From assembly GCA_015654595.1 (NCBI GenBank), contig JAATGQ010000070.1:1-41225 (forward strand): 41,225 nucleotides of DNA, in the 5' to 3' direction. This DNA is from Chitinophagales bacterium. GTDB lineage: Bacteria > Bacteroidota > Bacteroidia > Chitinophagales > Chitinophagaceae. Below are positions 25,330 to 35,579 of the stretch, one piece after another. The notes beneath the pieces were generated by a model. It did not search any database and was not told the origin of the DNA. It worked only from the letters and a program-made list of their open reading frames with translations. Within the stretch, counting starts at the first letter, position 1; the number at the start of each line of letters is the position of its first letter. The translations under genes and the position numbers were made by a program.

Positions 25330-25800
25330 ATGGCAATCGCAGCAAGAAAAATGAGCAACTCCAAGCGAATCGCGCTTGTAGCACATGACAACAAGAAAAA
25401 AGAACTGATCGAGTGGGCCCTCTATAACAAGGCCGGCCTGGCAAAACATCGCCTCTATGGTACAGGCACTACAGGAACCTTGCTGGAAGAGGCTTTGGGC
25501 CAGTCGGTACGTAAGTTCTTAAGCGGTCCTTACGGTGGTGATCAGCAGATCGGGGCGCATATTGCAGAGGGAAAGATCGACATTCTCGTCTTCTTCTGGG
25601 ACCCCATGGAAGCTCAGCCGCATGACCCGGATATCAAGGCGCTTCTTCGCCTGGCTGTTGCCTGGAACATCCCCTTTGCCTGTGACCGGGCCACAGCCGA
25701 CTTCCTGTTCACCTCTCCGCTGCTGGCCCAGGAATACGACATCCTGCCGCCCGACTATACGCCGTATATCCGGCACACCGATGTACCTGATCCTTTATAA
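25330..25800 (+). CDS. mgsA: Methylglyoxal synthase
   Basis: 156 residues. From this start the numbering of known catalytic residues of the E. coli enzyme is matched exactly: H19 and D20 in LVAHDNKK, D71 in GPYGGDQQIGA, D91 in FFWDPME, H98 and D101 in QPHDPDIKALLR. The phosphate-binding GTGTTGTLLE follows the family. The enzyme converts dihydroxyacetone phosphate to methylglyoxal and phosphate, a bypass of lower glycolysis that relieves sugar-phosphate stress. It is the first gene of a five-gene plus-strand run, 12 bp before the M28 peptidase; no functional link to the peptidase is obvious. Confidence 0.97.
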   Translation: MAIAARKMSNSKRIALVAHDNKKKELIEWALYNKAGLAKHRLYGTGTTGTLLEEALGQSVRKFLSGPYGGDQQIGAHIAEGKIDILVFFWDPMEAQPHDPDIKALLRLAVAWNIPFACDRATADFLFTSPLLAQEYDILPPDYTPYIRHTDVPDPL

Positions 25801-25812
25801 ATATAAACGAAC

Positions 25813-28032
25813 ATGAGAAAGCTCCTTATCCCCGCGGCGCTGCTGGCTGCCATGACCAGCCAGGCTCAAACCCGCTCCATCAGCGGCTTTACCGAAAACG
25901 GCGTCCGACAGCAACAAAATCTTGAATCCACCTTCGACAGCTATCTCCGCGCCGCCAACATCGACAGCGGTATCCGGATCATGTCGTCACACCCGCATCA
26001 TGTCGGCTCCCCCGGCGACAAAGTGGTCGTGGATTATATCTATAACCAATTCAAGAGCTGGGGCTACGACACCCGGATAGAGACCTTCTATGTCCTCTTT
26101 CCCACCCCAAAGGAAAGACTGCTGGAAATGACCGGCCCCGTCCCTTTCAAAGCAAGCCTGGCCGAGCGTCCGCTGAAGGAAGACCCGACCACCAGCCAGA
26201 CGGACGAGCAGCTGCCTACCTATAACTGCTGGTCACCCGACGGCGACGTAACAGGCGATCTCGTCTTTGTCAACTACGGTATCCCGGAAGATTACCAACG
26301 GCTTGAGCGCATGGGGATCTCTGTAAAAGGAAAGATCGTGATCGCCAGGTACGGCCACTCCTGGCGCGGCATCAAACCGAAAGTTGCCCAGGAGCGCGGC
26401 GCCATCGGCTGTATCATCTATTCGGATCCAAAAGACGACGGCTACAGCCAGGGAGACGTCTATCCAAAGGGCGCCTTCAAGAACGAAGACGGTGTACAGC
26501 GCGGATCGGTAATGGACATGCCCATCTACCCTGGCGACCCGCTGACTCCAAACGTCGGAGCCACAAAAGACGCCAAACGCCTCGACCGGAAAGACGCTGT
26601 CACACTTCTGAAGATACCCGTTCTGCCCATCAGTTATCACGACGCACAGCCCTTGCTGGCCGCACTCGAGGGGCCCGTCGCCCCGGAAGAATGGCGCGGC
26701 TCCCTGCCCATCACCTACCATGTCGGACCCGGCAAAGCAACGGTCCACCTGAAACTGGCCTTTAACTGGGACATAAAGCCTATCAACGACGTGATCGCAA
26801 CGATGAAAGGAAGCGAACTTCCGGAGGAATGGGTGATACGCGGCAATCACCACGACGGCTGGGTCAACGGCGCTGCCGATCCGATCAGCGGTCAGGCTGC
26901 CCTGCTCGAAGAAGCCCGCGGCATTGCGCTGCTGACAAAGACAGGCTGGAAGCCCAAACGGACGATCATCTATTGCGCCTGGGATGGCGAAGAACCCGGC
27001 CTGCTTGGCTCAACCGAATGGGTCGAAGAACATGCCAGCGAGCTACAGCAAAAGGCCGTCATCTATATAAACTCTGATGAGAACGGACGCGGCTTCCTGG
27101 AAGCTGCCGGCTCACATGCACTCGAACCCTTTATGAACGAGATCGCTCATGACGTGATCGACCCGGAAACAAATATCAGCCTCGCAGAAAGAAGACATGC
27201 CCGCGAACTCGTGAATGCCGCGGACGGAGGCAAGCTAAAGGCTTCGATGTTCTCCAAAAAGGCCCTCTCGCTTAGCGCGCTTGGCGCAGGCTCGGACTAC
27301 TCCCCCTTTATCCAGCACCTGGGCATCCCTTCCCTGAACCTTGGTTTTGGAGGAGAATCTCCCGGTGGGGAATATCATTCCATCTATGACTCGTACGAAG
27401 ACTTCCGCCACTTCAAAGACCCAACCTTCATCTATGGGGTAGTACTGGCCAAGACTGCGGGCCGGGCCACATTGAGAATGGCTGATGCGGCGCTGCTGCC
27501 CTTCGATTTCAGATCCTTCTATAAAGCTGTCGGTAACTATGCAGACGAGGTGATGGCGCTGGCCGATAACCTAAGGGAATCAACGGCCCTCTCCAACCAG
27601 CTGATCAAAGAAAACGGCTATGCCTATGCCAAGGACCCGACCGTCCGGCTACAGACGCCGCCGATAAAGGAAGAAGTCCCTTATCTCAGCTTTGCCAGCC
27701 TCCAGAATGCGCTCAGTGCGCTGGAAAAGTCGACCAACCGACTTGCCGACTCGTTAAAACGTCATCCTTCCGGCCCCCGGGTGCAGGCGATTAACTCCGC
27801 AGTTTATAAGGCGGAACAACAATTGCTATCCAATAACGGGCTACCCCGCAGACCCTGGTACCGACACGCCATATATGCCCCCGGATTCTACACGGGCTAT
27901 GGCGTAAAGACCTTACCGGGTATCCGGGAAGCCATCGAACAGCGCAACTGGAAGGAAGCGCAGGAGCAGATCGAGATAGACGCAGCAGTGCTGACCAGGT
28001 TTTCGGATTATCTCGATAAGATAGTCCCCTGA
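25813..28032 (+). CDS. M28-family glutamate carboxypeptidase II-like peptidase
   Basis: 739 residues, about the size of human PSMA/GCPII (750). A signal peptide (MRKLLIPAALLAAMTSQAQ) sends it to the periplasm. A protease-associated (PA) domain at about 120-310 is inserted as in GCPII (KGKIVIARYGHSWRG, AIGCIIYSDPKDDG). The two-zinc catalytic core is complete: H346 in GNHHDGWVNGAADP, Glu pair in WDGEEPGLLGSTEW, Asp in YINSDENGRG, and the final His in EYHSIYDSYEDF. A C-terminal transferrin-receptor-like dimerisation domain (about 600-739) follows. It cleaves C-terminal Glu or similar residues from peptides (substrate inferred from family). It is the second gene in the mgsA-led run. Confidence 0.95.
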   Translation: MRKLLIPAALLAAMTSQAQTRSISGFTENGVRQQQNLESTFDSYLRAANIDSGIRIMSSHPHHVGSPGDKVVVDYIYNQFKSWGYDTRIETFYVLFPTPKERLLEMTGPVPFKASLAERPLKEDPTTSQTDEQLPTYNCWSPDGDVTGDLVFVNYGIPEDYQRLERMGISVKGKIVIARYGHSWRGIKPKVAQERGAIGCIIYSDPKDDGYSQGDVYPKGAFKNEDGVQRGSVMDMPIYPGDPLTPNVGATKDAKRLDRKDAVTLLKIPVLPISYHDAQPLLAALEGPVAPEEWRGSLPITYHVGPGKATVHLKLAFNWDIKPINDVIATMKGSELPEEWVIRGNHHDGWVNGAADPISGQAALLEEARGIALLTKTGWKPKRTIIYCAWDGEEPGLLGSTEWVEEHASELQQKAVIYINSDENGRGFLEAAGSHALEPFMNEIAHDVIDPETNISLAERRHARELVNAADGGKLKASMFSKKALSLSALGAGSDYSPFIQHLGIPSLNLGFGGESPGGEYHSIYDSYEDFRHFKDPTFIYGVVLAKTAGRATLRMADAALLPFDFRSFYKAVGNYADEVMALADNLRESTALSNQLIKENGYAYAKDPTVRLQTPPIKEEVPYLSFASLQNALSALEKSTNRLADSLKRHPSGPRVQAINSAVYKAEQQLLSNNGLPRRPWYRHAIYAPGFYTGYGVKTLPGIREAIEQRNWKEAQEQIEIDAAVLTRFSDYLDKIVP

Positions 28033-28040
28033 TACCAATT

Positions 28041-30491
28041 TTGAAAAAAACGATACGATACACTTTACGAATTGCCGGCGCGCTGCTGGGAATTTTTTTG
28101 CTGCTTTGGCTTGGGCTGATAGGATTCATTCTGCTTAAGAAACAAACGCTGCTGGAAAAGGCCCGCACCGAGATAAAGGAGCATTTTGGAGGCGACCTGC
28201 AAGTCGGCGCATTGGATATTTCTTTCTTCCGGCATTTCCCGTCCGCGACCCTGCGCTTATCGGATGTCTCGCTGCGGGATAGTCTTTGGCAAAAGCACCA
28301 TCACGATCTTTTAAAGGCTTCGAGTATCTATGTAAGCATGGGCCCCTTCAAAAGTCTGTTCAGCGGCAAGCTCCAGCTTAGCCAGATCTTTGTGGAGAAG
28401 GCGGCGCTTTACTTTTATACCGACAGCACCGGTTATAGCAACACCTATCTGCTGCGCGACCGACAGCCGGCATCGCCTGCCAAGCCCGTAAAAGCAAGTA
28501 ACGGCGATCTCCCGGATATTTCTCTCTCGGATGTCAGATGGGTGGACGAGAAGCAGGATAAGCATAAGCTGTTGGATTTCGATGTGAAATCTCTTAAGGC
28601 CTCCCTCGATCGGGATGGGCGCGCCATACGGATCAATGCCAGTACCGAAATTCACGTCAACAGTTTTGCGTTCAATACGGAGAAAGGCAGCTTCTTAAAA
28701 GATAAAGATCTGGCAGGCAGGCTTACCGTCGTATTCAATACCGCCAGCAAGATCGTACAGTTCGACAAAGTGACGATCCGGATCGACGGACATCCCTTTG
28801 AACTGAGCGGGAGGTTCTTTCCAACCATCTCGCCGGACCCTTTCTTTCTCAGTGTCGATACAAAAGACGCACGCTTCAAAGACCTCAGCTCGCTGCTGAC
28901 ACCCAATATCCAGCAGAAGCTGGATCAATACGATATCGACAAACCGGTAACCGTCCATGCACAATTGGATGCCGGTTCTGCCGACGATCATACGCCGCAG
29001 ATACAGGTGAGGATGAATCTTGAAAAGGCGAGCGTACTGACACCCGCCGGCAGGTTTACCAATGCATCGTTCAAGGCAAGCTTTACCAATGAATGGAAAA
29101 AGGGGCTCAAACGCGAAGACGAAAATTCAGGCATCCGGCTATTGGGTTTCTCCGGTGAGCTGCAGAGTCTGCCCTTGCAGTCGGACACTCTCACGATCAC
29201 CAACCTGAAGCATCCCCAGATGGCCTGCGACCTCCGATCCAGTTTTCCCATTCCTCTGCTGAATGAAGTCACCGGAAGCGAAACGCTTCAATTCCAGTCG
29301 GGTTTCTGCCAGATGAATCTTTACTATAAAGGTCCCTTATCCGAAAACGATACCGCCGGCACGACCGTGAACGGACACCTCGATCTGGATTCTGCTGGCG
29401 TCACCTATTTGCCGGCACGGCTTGCGTTGACAAATGCCAATGGCCGTCTGCTGTTCAAGGACCAGGATCTCGTCATCGAGCGGCTTTCTGCAAAGACCGG
29501 CAGTACCAGGATACAGGTAAAAGGGATCGCAAAAAACCTTGTCGCGCTGCTCGACCGCAACGCCGAGAATGTCAGCATGGACTGGCAGCTGACGACCCCG
29601 ATACTGGACCTCGAAGACTTCGTGGGGCTTACCGGGCCAGGCTCTTCGACGACAAAAAAGACCTCGAAGGGGCTTCTGAATGCTTCGTTTAACCGTATCG
29701 ATCAGTTGTTAAAAGACGTAGCGGTTCATGTTGCCTTTGAAGCAGATGATCTCGAATACAAAAAATTCTCCGGTGCGCATGCAAAGGCAAACCTGATCTT
29801 CGACGATCATCGCATCCAGCTGACCAAACTTACCGTACAGCAGGGCAGCGGTTCGCTCGATCTGAAGGCAACCCTCCTGCGTAAGGGAAGAGAAAACCCG
29901 CTGGAGCTCGAATCACACCTGGACCAGGTTGATCTGCCAAAGCTGTTTGCCGCCTTTAACAATTTTGGACAGGATGCGCTTACGTCCAAAAATCTGAAGG
30001 GTCGTCTTACCGCCAATATAAAACTCTCCGGCCTGTTAACCGATAAAGTAAAGATCGCAACCGGCAGTATGAAAGGGAATGTGGACTTTACCATTACGGG
30101 CGGGCAGCTGGTCGATTTCGAGCCGATGGAAAAGATCCACGAGACGGTGTTGAAGAACAGAGATCTTTCAGATATCCGGTTCGCCGAGTTACAGAACCAG
30201 ATGGATATCGACTCCACGACGTTATATCTTCACCGCATGGAGATAAACTCCACTGCTTTTACGCTCTTTGTGGAAGGTTATTATAACCTTAAAAGGGGGC
30301 CGGATATGAGTCTGCAGGTCCCGTTGAGCAACCTCAAAAAGGACTGGAATCCCAACATCCCGCCGACCAGCAAGGGCAACGACGGGAAAGCCGGTCTCAG
30401 CGTACGTTTGCGCGCCCGCAGAGTCGACGACGGAAAGTTGAAAGTGAGCTGGGATCCTTTCAGGAAAGCCCTTAAAAAAGACAAACATTAG
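28041..30491 (+). CDS. AsmA-family protein
   Basis: 816 residues. The start is TTG at 28041, 8 bp after the previous stop; no suitable in-frame ATG precedes it and the N-terminus MKKTIRYTLRIAGALLGIFL forms a fitting membrane anchor. The rest is the AsmA repeating beta-groove pattern: VGALDISFFRHFPSATLRLSDVSL (in pieces), LSQIFVEKAALYFYTD, and C-terminal segments LKGRLTANIKLSGLL, MKGNVDFTITGGQLVDFEPMEKI and RFAELQNQMDIDSTTLYLHRMEINST (in pieces). AsmA-like proteins bridge the inner and outer membranes and carry phospholipids or lipids to the outer membrane. It is the third gene of the mgsA run. Confidence 0.9.
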   Translation: MKKTIRYTLRIAGALLGIFLLLWLGLIGFILLKKQTLLEKARTEIKEHFGGDLQVGALDISFFRHFPSATLRLSDVSLRDSLWQKHHHDLLKASSIYVSMGPFKSLFSGKLQLSQIFVEKAALYFYTDSTGYSNTYLLRDRQPASPAKPVKASNGDLPDISLSDVRWVDEKQDKHKLLDFDVKSLKASLDRDGRAIRINASTEIHVNSFAFNTEKGSFLKDKDLAGRLTVVFNTASKIVQFDKVTIRIDGHPFELSGRFFPTISPDPFFLSVDTKDARFKDLSSLLTPNIQQKLDQYDIDKPVTVHAQLDAGSADDHTPQIQVRMNLEKASVLTPAGRFTNASFKASFTNEWKKGLKREDENSGIRLLGFSGELQSLPLQSDTLTITNLKHPQMACDLRSSFPIPLLNEVTGSETLQFQSGFCQMNLYYKGPLSENDTAGTTVNGHLDLDSAGVTYLPARLALTNANGRLLFKDQDLVIERLSAKTGSTRIQVKGIAKNLVALLDRNAENVSMDWQLTTPILDLEDFVGLTGPGSSTTKKTSKGLLNASFNRIDQLLKDVAVHVAFEADDLEYKKFSGAHAKANLIFDDHRIQLTKLTVQQGSGSLDLKATLLRKGRENPLELESHLDQVDLPKLFAAFNNFGQDALTSKNLKGRLTANIKLSGLLTDKVKIATGSMKGNVDFTITGGQLVDFEPMEKIHETVLKNRDLSDIRFAELQNQMDIDSTTLYLHRMEINSTAFTLFVEGYYNLKRGPDMSLQVPLSNLKKDWNPNIPPTSKGNDGKAGLSVRLRARRVDDGKLKVSWDPFRKALKKDKH

Positions 30492-30546
30492 GCTCGGGCT
30501 AAACGATAAAATTTCGGTAACTTTACCAGTTACGAAAAAATAATTC

Positions 30547-32586
30547 ATGCCATTTAAACTCCATGCTCCCTATGCTCCATCCGGGGATCAGCCGGAAGCC
30601 ATCCGGCAATTGACCGAGGGTATTTTGCAGGGAGAACAATATCAAACATTATTGGGTGTGACGGGATCGGGTAAGACCTTTACCATGGCCAATGTCATTC
30701 AGAATGTACAGCGTCCCACTCTTGTCCTGACGCATAACAAAACGCTGGTAGCGCAGTTGTACGGAGAGTTCAAACAGTTCTTCCCGGACAATGCCGTCGG
30801 TTATTTTGTCTCTTACTACGACTATTATCAGCCGGAAGCGTATATGCCGGTGAGTAATACTTACATCGAAAAGGATCTTTCGATCAACGAAGAACTGGAA
30901 AAGCTCCGGCTACAGGCAACGACACAATTGTTGACGGGCCGCAGGGATATCATCGTCGTCGCATCGGTCAGCTGTATCTATGGTATCGGGAATCCCGCAG
31001 AGTTCGAGAACGGCATTATCCGCCTCAACCGGGGACAGGTCATCTCCCGCCAGGGTTTTCTGCACGCGCTGGTCAACTCTCTGTATAAACGCAGCGAGAT
31101 CGAGTTTGCCCGCGGCAACTTCCGGGTAAAGGGCGATACCGTCGACATCAACCTGCCTTATGTAGACTATGGCTATCGCATCAGCTTCTTCGGCGACGAG
31201 ATCGACTCGATCGAAAGCATCGATCTTCAGAGCGGCAAAAGGATCGGTGCGCTGGAAAACGTCGCTATTTTTCCTGCCAATCTCTACCTGGCGCCAAAGG
31301 ATATCATCCACCAGGTTCTTGCCGAGATACAGGATGAGTTGACTGCGCAGGTCGCCTACTTCAAGGATGTCGGAAAATACATCGAGGCGCAGCGGCTGGC
31401 CGAACGTGTGAACTATGACGTGGAAATGATCCGTGAGCTCGGTTATTGCAACGGCGTAGAAAATTACTCCCGCTTCTTCGACCGGCGCAGTCCGGGTACG
31501 CGTCCTTTCTGTCTGCTGGACTATTTCCCAAAAGACTTTTTGCTGGTGCTGGATGAGAGTCATCAGACCATCCCGCAGATCAGCGGGATGTATGGCGGCG
31601 ACAGGAGTCGAAAGCTGGTGCTGGTAGACTATGGATTCCGACTGCCCAGCGCGCTTGACAACCGGCCCTTGAACTTTCATGAGTTCGAATCATTGACAGG
31701 CCAAACGGTCTTCGTATCGGCGACGCCCGGGGATTACGAGCTGGAAAAGACAGAAGGCGTCGTGGTAGAACAGGTCGTGCGTCCAACGGGACTGCTCGAC
31801 CCGCCCATTGAAGTAAGACCGAGTGTAAATCAGATCGATGACTTGCTCGATGAGATTGACAAACGGGTGAAGAAAAGGGATCGTGTCCTCGTCACCACGC
31901 TGACGAAACGCATGGCCGAAGAGATGGACAAGTACCTGCACCGGATCGATATAAAATCCAAATACATCCACAGCGAAGTCGACACGCTCGAACGAGTGGA
32001 GATACTGCGGCAGCTGCGCCTGGGAGAGATAGACGTCCTGGTCGGCGTCAACCTTTTGAGAGAAGGGCTCGATCTTCCGGAAGTGTCGCTGGTCGCTATC
32101 CTGGATGCGGACAAAGAAGGTTTTCTGAGGAATGAAAAATCGCTGACCCAGACTGCGGGCCGTGCCGCGCGTAATGTCGATGGCCTGGTCATCTTCTATG
32201 CCGATACCATCACAGAAAGCATGCAGAAGACGATGGACGAAACCCTGCGGCGCAGGGAGAAACAGATCGCGCATAACCTGAAACATGGCATCACACCCAA
32301 GACCGTGACGAAGTCAAAGGAACAGGTCTTTGCCCAGACCTCTGTATTGGATATAAAGGGTTACAATCCCGAGGATCGATACGCGATCGCTCCGGATGCC
32401 GACCTGGTGCCGACGGCAGCTGAAGAACAGGAGGTTTATCAGACGATCCCGCAGATCGAAAAAGCGATCAATAAGACTAAGAAAGAAATGGAGAAAGCCG
32501 CCCGCGATCTGGATTTCATGGAAGCGGCCCGTCTTCGTGACGAAATGTTCGGCCTGCAGAAAAAATTACAAGAAATGAAAGCCTAA
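30547..32586 (+). CDS. uvrB: UvrABC excinuclease subunit B
   Basis: 679 residues, standard length. Walker A GVTGSGKT is at 37-44; the damage-wedge beta-hairpin is YYDYYQPEAYMP; the DEAD-like motif II is LVLDESHQT; helicase motifs ATPGDYEL, IHSEVDTLERV, VGVNLLREGLDLPEV and QTAGRAARN follow. The C-terminal UVR domain that binds UvrC is present (MEKAARDLDFMEAARLRDEM). UvrB verifies DNA damage and forms the pre-incision complex in nucleotide excision repair. It lies 55 bp after the AsmA gene and 11 bp before polA. TAACTTTA at about 30511 could be an internal -7 box. Confidence 0.99.
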   Translation: MPFKLHAPYAPSGDQPEAIRQLTEGILQGEQYQTLLGVTGSGKTFTMANVIQNVQRPTLVLTHNKTLVAQLYGEFKQFFPDNAVGYFVSYYDYYQPEAYMPVSNTYIEKDLSINEELEKLRLQATTQLLTGRRDIIVVASVSCIYGIGNPAEFENGIIRLNRGQVISRQGFLHALVNSLYKRSEIEFARGNFRVKGDTVDINLPYVDYGYRISFFGDEIDSIESIDLQSGKRIGALENVAIFPANLYLAPKDIIHQVLAEIQDELTAQVAYFKDVGKYIEAQRLAERVNYDVEMIRELGYCNGVENYSRFFDRRSPGTRPFCLLDYFPKDFLLVLDESHQTIPQISGMYGGDRSRKLVLVDYGFRLPSALDNRPLNFHEFESLTGQTVFVSATPGDYELEKTEGVVVEQVVRPTGLLDPPIEVRPSVNQIDDLLDEIDKRVKKRDRVLVTTLTKRMAEEMDKYLHRIDIKSKYIHSEVDTLERVEILRQLRLGEIDVLVGVNLLREGLDLPEVSLVAILDADKEGFLRNEKSLTQTAGRAARNVDGLVIFYADTITESMQKTMDETLRRREKQIAHNLKHGITPKTVTKSKEQVFAQTSVLDIKGYNPEDRYAIAPDADLVPTAAEEQEVYQTIPQIEKAINKTKKEMEKAARDLDFMEAARLRDEMFGLQKKLQEMKA

Positions 32587-32597
32587 CTTCGCCTTCT

Positions 32598-35483
32598 ATG
32601 GAACAAAAAAAACTATTTCTTTTGGATGCGATGGCGCTCATCTTCCGCGCTTACTATGCGTTGATCAGCAGTCCCCGTATCACGTCCAAGGGTCGTAATA
32701 CCAATGCCCAGTTTGGGTTTACCAATGCGCTGGTGGACCTGATCAACAATCAGCATCCTTCTCACATGGCCGTGTGTTTCGACACGGAAGCGCCTACCGA
32801 ACGGCATACAGACTTTGCCGATTACAAGGCCAATCGCCAGGAGGCTCCGGAAGACCTGATCAGCGCGCTGCCCGATATCAAAGCTATCGTCCGCGCCTTC
32901 AATATTCCAACCGTCGAACTGGATGGTTTCGAAGCCGACGACGTGATCGGTACGCTTAGCAAACAGGCCGCTGCTGCGGGTTACGAAGTGTATATGGTGA
33001 CGCCGGATAAAGACTATGGTCAACTGGTCACCGAACAGATAAAGATCTACAAACCTCCGTATCAGGGAGGCCTGGCCGAGATCATCGGGCCAAAAGAAGT
33101 CTGTGAAAAATGGAATATCAAGGACGTGTCACAGGTGATCGACATCCTCGGTCTGATGGGTGACGCGGTGGATAATATCCCCGGTATAAAAGGCGTCGGT
33201 GAAAAAACAGCCGCCAAGCTGCTCGCAGAATACGGAACGCTTGAAAACGTAGTCGCCAACGCCGATTCGATAAAAGGCGCGGTGGGTGAAAAGGTAAGAG
33301 CGGGTAAAGACCTGGCCCTTATGAGTAAGAAGCTGGCGACGATCATCACCACTGTGCCAGTCGAGTTTCACGAAGAAGACTTTCGTCTGAAAGAATGGAA
33401 TAAAGAAGTGTTGAATGAACTGTTTACCGGTCTTGAATTCCGCACGATGGGTAAGCGCATTCTCGGAGATGCCTTCGCCCAGACCTATGCGGCGCCGGAA
33501 GGCGTACAGACGGACTTGTTCGGCAATGCCGTGAAACCTCCGCCGACAAAGAGAAGACCCTCCATCGACAAACTGGAAGAAGGCAGCAATCGGCTGGAAG
33601 CCGCCGTAGAAAGAGGCGAGCAGGCGGAAGGAGTCGAAGAAGGCGGCGGATTCCTGCACGGAGAAAAGAACATTCACAACACCCCGCATACCTATACTGC
33701 GGTCGTTGGCGACGAAGCCGTAAACAAACTGATCGCCGATCTGCTCCAGCAAAAAGAGATCTGCTTTGACACAGAGACGACCAATATCGACGCGAACAAT
33801 GCGCAGCTCGTTGGGATGAGCTTTTCGTGGATACCGGGAGAAGCCTGGTACGTACCCTGTCCTGCGGACCAGGACGTCACGCGGAAACTGCTGAAGGTTT
33901 TTGAGCCCGTATTTGAAGCGCCCGGTATAATGTGGATCGGTCAGAATCTCAAATACGACCTGCTGGTGCTGAAGTGGTATGACGTCGAGCTAAAGGGCGA
34001 GTTGTTTGACACGATGCTGGCGCATTATGTGATTGAGCCTGAAGGCAAACGCGGCATGGACCTGCTCAGCGCGCAGTACCTTGGCTATGAGCCCGTGCAC
34101 ATCGAAGAGTTGATCGGTAAAAAGGGGAAGACCCAGGGCAATATGCGGGATGTAGCGCTCGAAAAGATAACCGACTATGCCGCGGAAGACGCCGATATCA
34201 CCCTTCAGTTAAAGCATATATTCCATCCTCAGCTGGAAAAAAAGGGAGTAAAAAAGGTCTTTGCCGAGGTCGAGAACCCGTTGGTGAAAGTATTGACCGA
34301 TATGGAATTTGAAGGGATACGCGTGGATACCGACTTCCTGCTCGAATACTCAAAAGAGTTGGACCGGGAAGCAAGACAGGCCGAGCAGAATGTATACAAG
34401 CAGGCTGGCGTCGAGTTCAATCTCGGTTCTCCCAAACAGCTGGGCGAAGTCCTGTTTGAAAAGATGCAGCTCGATCCAAAAGCAAAAAAGACTAAGACCG
34501 GTCAATATGCCACTGGCGAGGATGTGTTGTTAAAGCTGGCCAGCAAACACCAGATCGTCGATGATATTCTGGCGTACCGGGAGCTGACCAAGTTGAAATC
34601 CACCTATGTGGATGCGCTGCCCCAGATGATCAATTCCAAAACCGGAAGGGTGCATACCAGCTATGCGCAGGCTGTCGCTGTTACGGGGCGGCTGAGTTCC
34701 AACAATCCCAACCTGCAGAATATCCCGATCCGGACGGCCAGGGGGAGAGAGATCAGAAAGGCTTTTATTCCTCGTAATGAGGACTTTGTGCTACTGTCTG
34801 CCGATTATTCCCAGATCGAGCTCCGGATCGTGGCGGCTATCAGCGCCGACCCGAACATGTGTACTGCCTTCCGGGAAGGAAAGGATATCCATACCGCTAC
34901 CGCGGCAAAGGTTTTTGGGGTCGAGGAGGCGGAAGTCACAAAAGAGATGCGCTATAAGGCCAAGAGCGTCAACTTTGGCATCATCTATGGGCAAGGAGCT
35001 TTTGGGCTGGCCGATAATCTTGGGATCAGCCGGGCCGAGGCAAAGGAGATCATCGACAATTATAAAAAGCAGTTTGCGAACATCCAGCGATATATGGATG
35101 CCATGATCAATTTTGCCAGGGAAAACGGGTATGTCGAGACCCTGATGGGTCGCAAACGGTGGTTGAAAGACATCAATTCAGCCAATTTCACCGTCCGGGG
35201 GTTTGCCGAGCGAAACGCGATCAATTCGCCGATACAGGGTACGGCAGCCGATATGATCAAGCTGGCCATGATAAAAATTCATCATGAGTTCAGGCGGGAG
35301 GGGCTGAAATCCAAAATGTTGCTGCAGGTGCATGACGAACTGGTCTTTGATGCCCATAAAGAAGAGCTGGATATAATTAAACCCATAATAATGCGTTGTA
35401 TGCAAACTGCCCTGCCTCTACCCGAGGGCGTACCCGCGATCGCCGAGGTCGGATCGGGGTTGAACTGGCTGGAAGCGCATTAA
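32598..35483 (+). CDS. polA: DNA polymerase I
   Basis: 961 residues with all three classical domains. The 5'-nuclease domain occupies about 1-290 (LLDAMALIFRAYYAL, ELDGFEADDVIGTL, VTPDKDYGQLV, GDAVDNIPGIKGVGEKTA). A charged linker at about 310-365 leads to a 3'-5' exonuclease with its metal ligands intact: ICFDTETTNID, IGQNLKYDLLVLK and YAAEDADITLQL, so proofreading should be active. The polymerase domain has motif A LLSADYSQIELRIV, motif B RYKAKSVNFGIIYGQGAFGL and motif C LLQVHDELVFDA. Pol I removes primers and fills excision gaps. It is the last gene of the plus-strand run and sits 11 bp after uvrB, fitting the repair-synthesis step that follows UvrABC incision. Confidence 0.99.
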   Translation: MEQKKLFLLDAMALIFRAYYALISSPRITSKGRNTNAQFGFTNALVDLINNQHPSHMAVCFDTEAPTERHTDFADYKANRQEAPEDLISALPDIKAIVRAFNIPTVELDGFEADDVIGTLSKQAAAAGYEVYMVTPDKDYGQLVTEQIKIYKPPYQGGLAEIIGPKEVCEKWNIKDVSQVIDILGLMGDAVDNIPGIKGVGEKTAAKLLAEYGTLENVVANADSIKGAVGEKVRAGKDLALMSKKLATIITTVPVEFHEEDFRLKEWNKEVLNELFTGLEFRTMGKRILGDAFAQTYAAPEGVQTDLFGNAVKPPPTKRRPSIDKLEEGSNRLEAAVERGEQAEGVEEGGGFLHGEKNIHNTPHTYTAVVGDEAVNKLIADLLQQKEICFDTETTNIDANNAQLVGMSFSWIPGEAWYVPCPADQDVTRKLLKVFEPVFEAPGIMWIGQNLKYDLLVLKWYDVELKGELFDTMLAHYVIEPEGKRGMDLLSAQYLGYEPVHIEELIGKKGKTQGNMRDVALEKITDYAAEDADITLQLKHIFHPQLEKKGVKKVFAEVENPLVKVLTDMEFEGIRVDTDFLLEYSKELDREARQAEQNVYKQAGVEFNLGSPKQLGEVLFEKMQLDPKAKKTKTGQYATGEDVLLKLASKHQIVDDILAYRELTKLKSTYVDALPQMINSKTGRVHTSYAQAVAVTGRLSSNNPNLQNIPIRTARGREIRKAFIPRNEDFVLLSADYSQIELRIVAAISADPNMCTAFREGKDIHTATAAKVFGVEEAEVTKEMRYKAKSVNFGIIYGQGAFGLADNLGISRAEAKEIIDNYKKQFANIQRYMDAMINFARENGYVETLMGRKRWLKDINSANFTVRGFAERNAINSPIQGTAADMIKLAMIKIHHEFRREGLKSKMLLQVHDELVFDAHKEELDIIKPIIMRCMQTALPLPEGVPAIAEVGSGLNWLEAH

Positions 35484-35579
35484 AAATCAACGGCTAAATT
35501 TTAACAACTAATTTAAAGAGCCCCAGCAAACTTTAGGCTCGCATTAGAGTCTTATTAGAGAACAAATTAAAAACCATAT

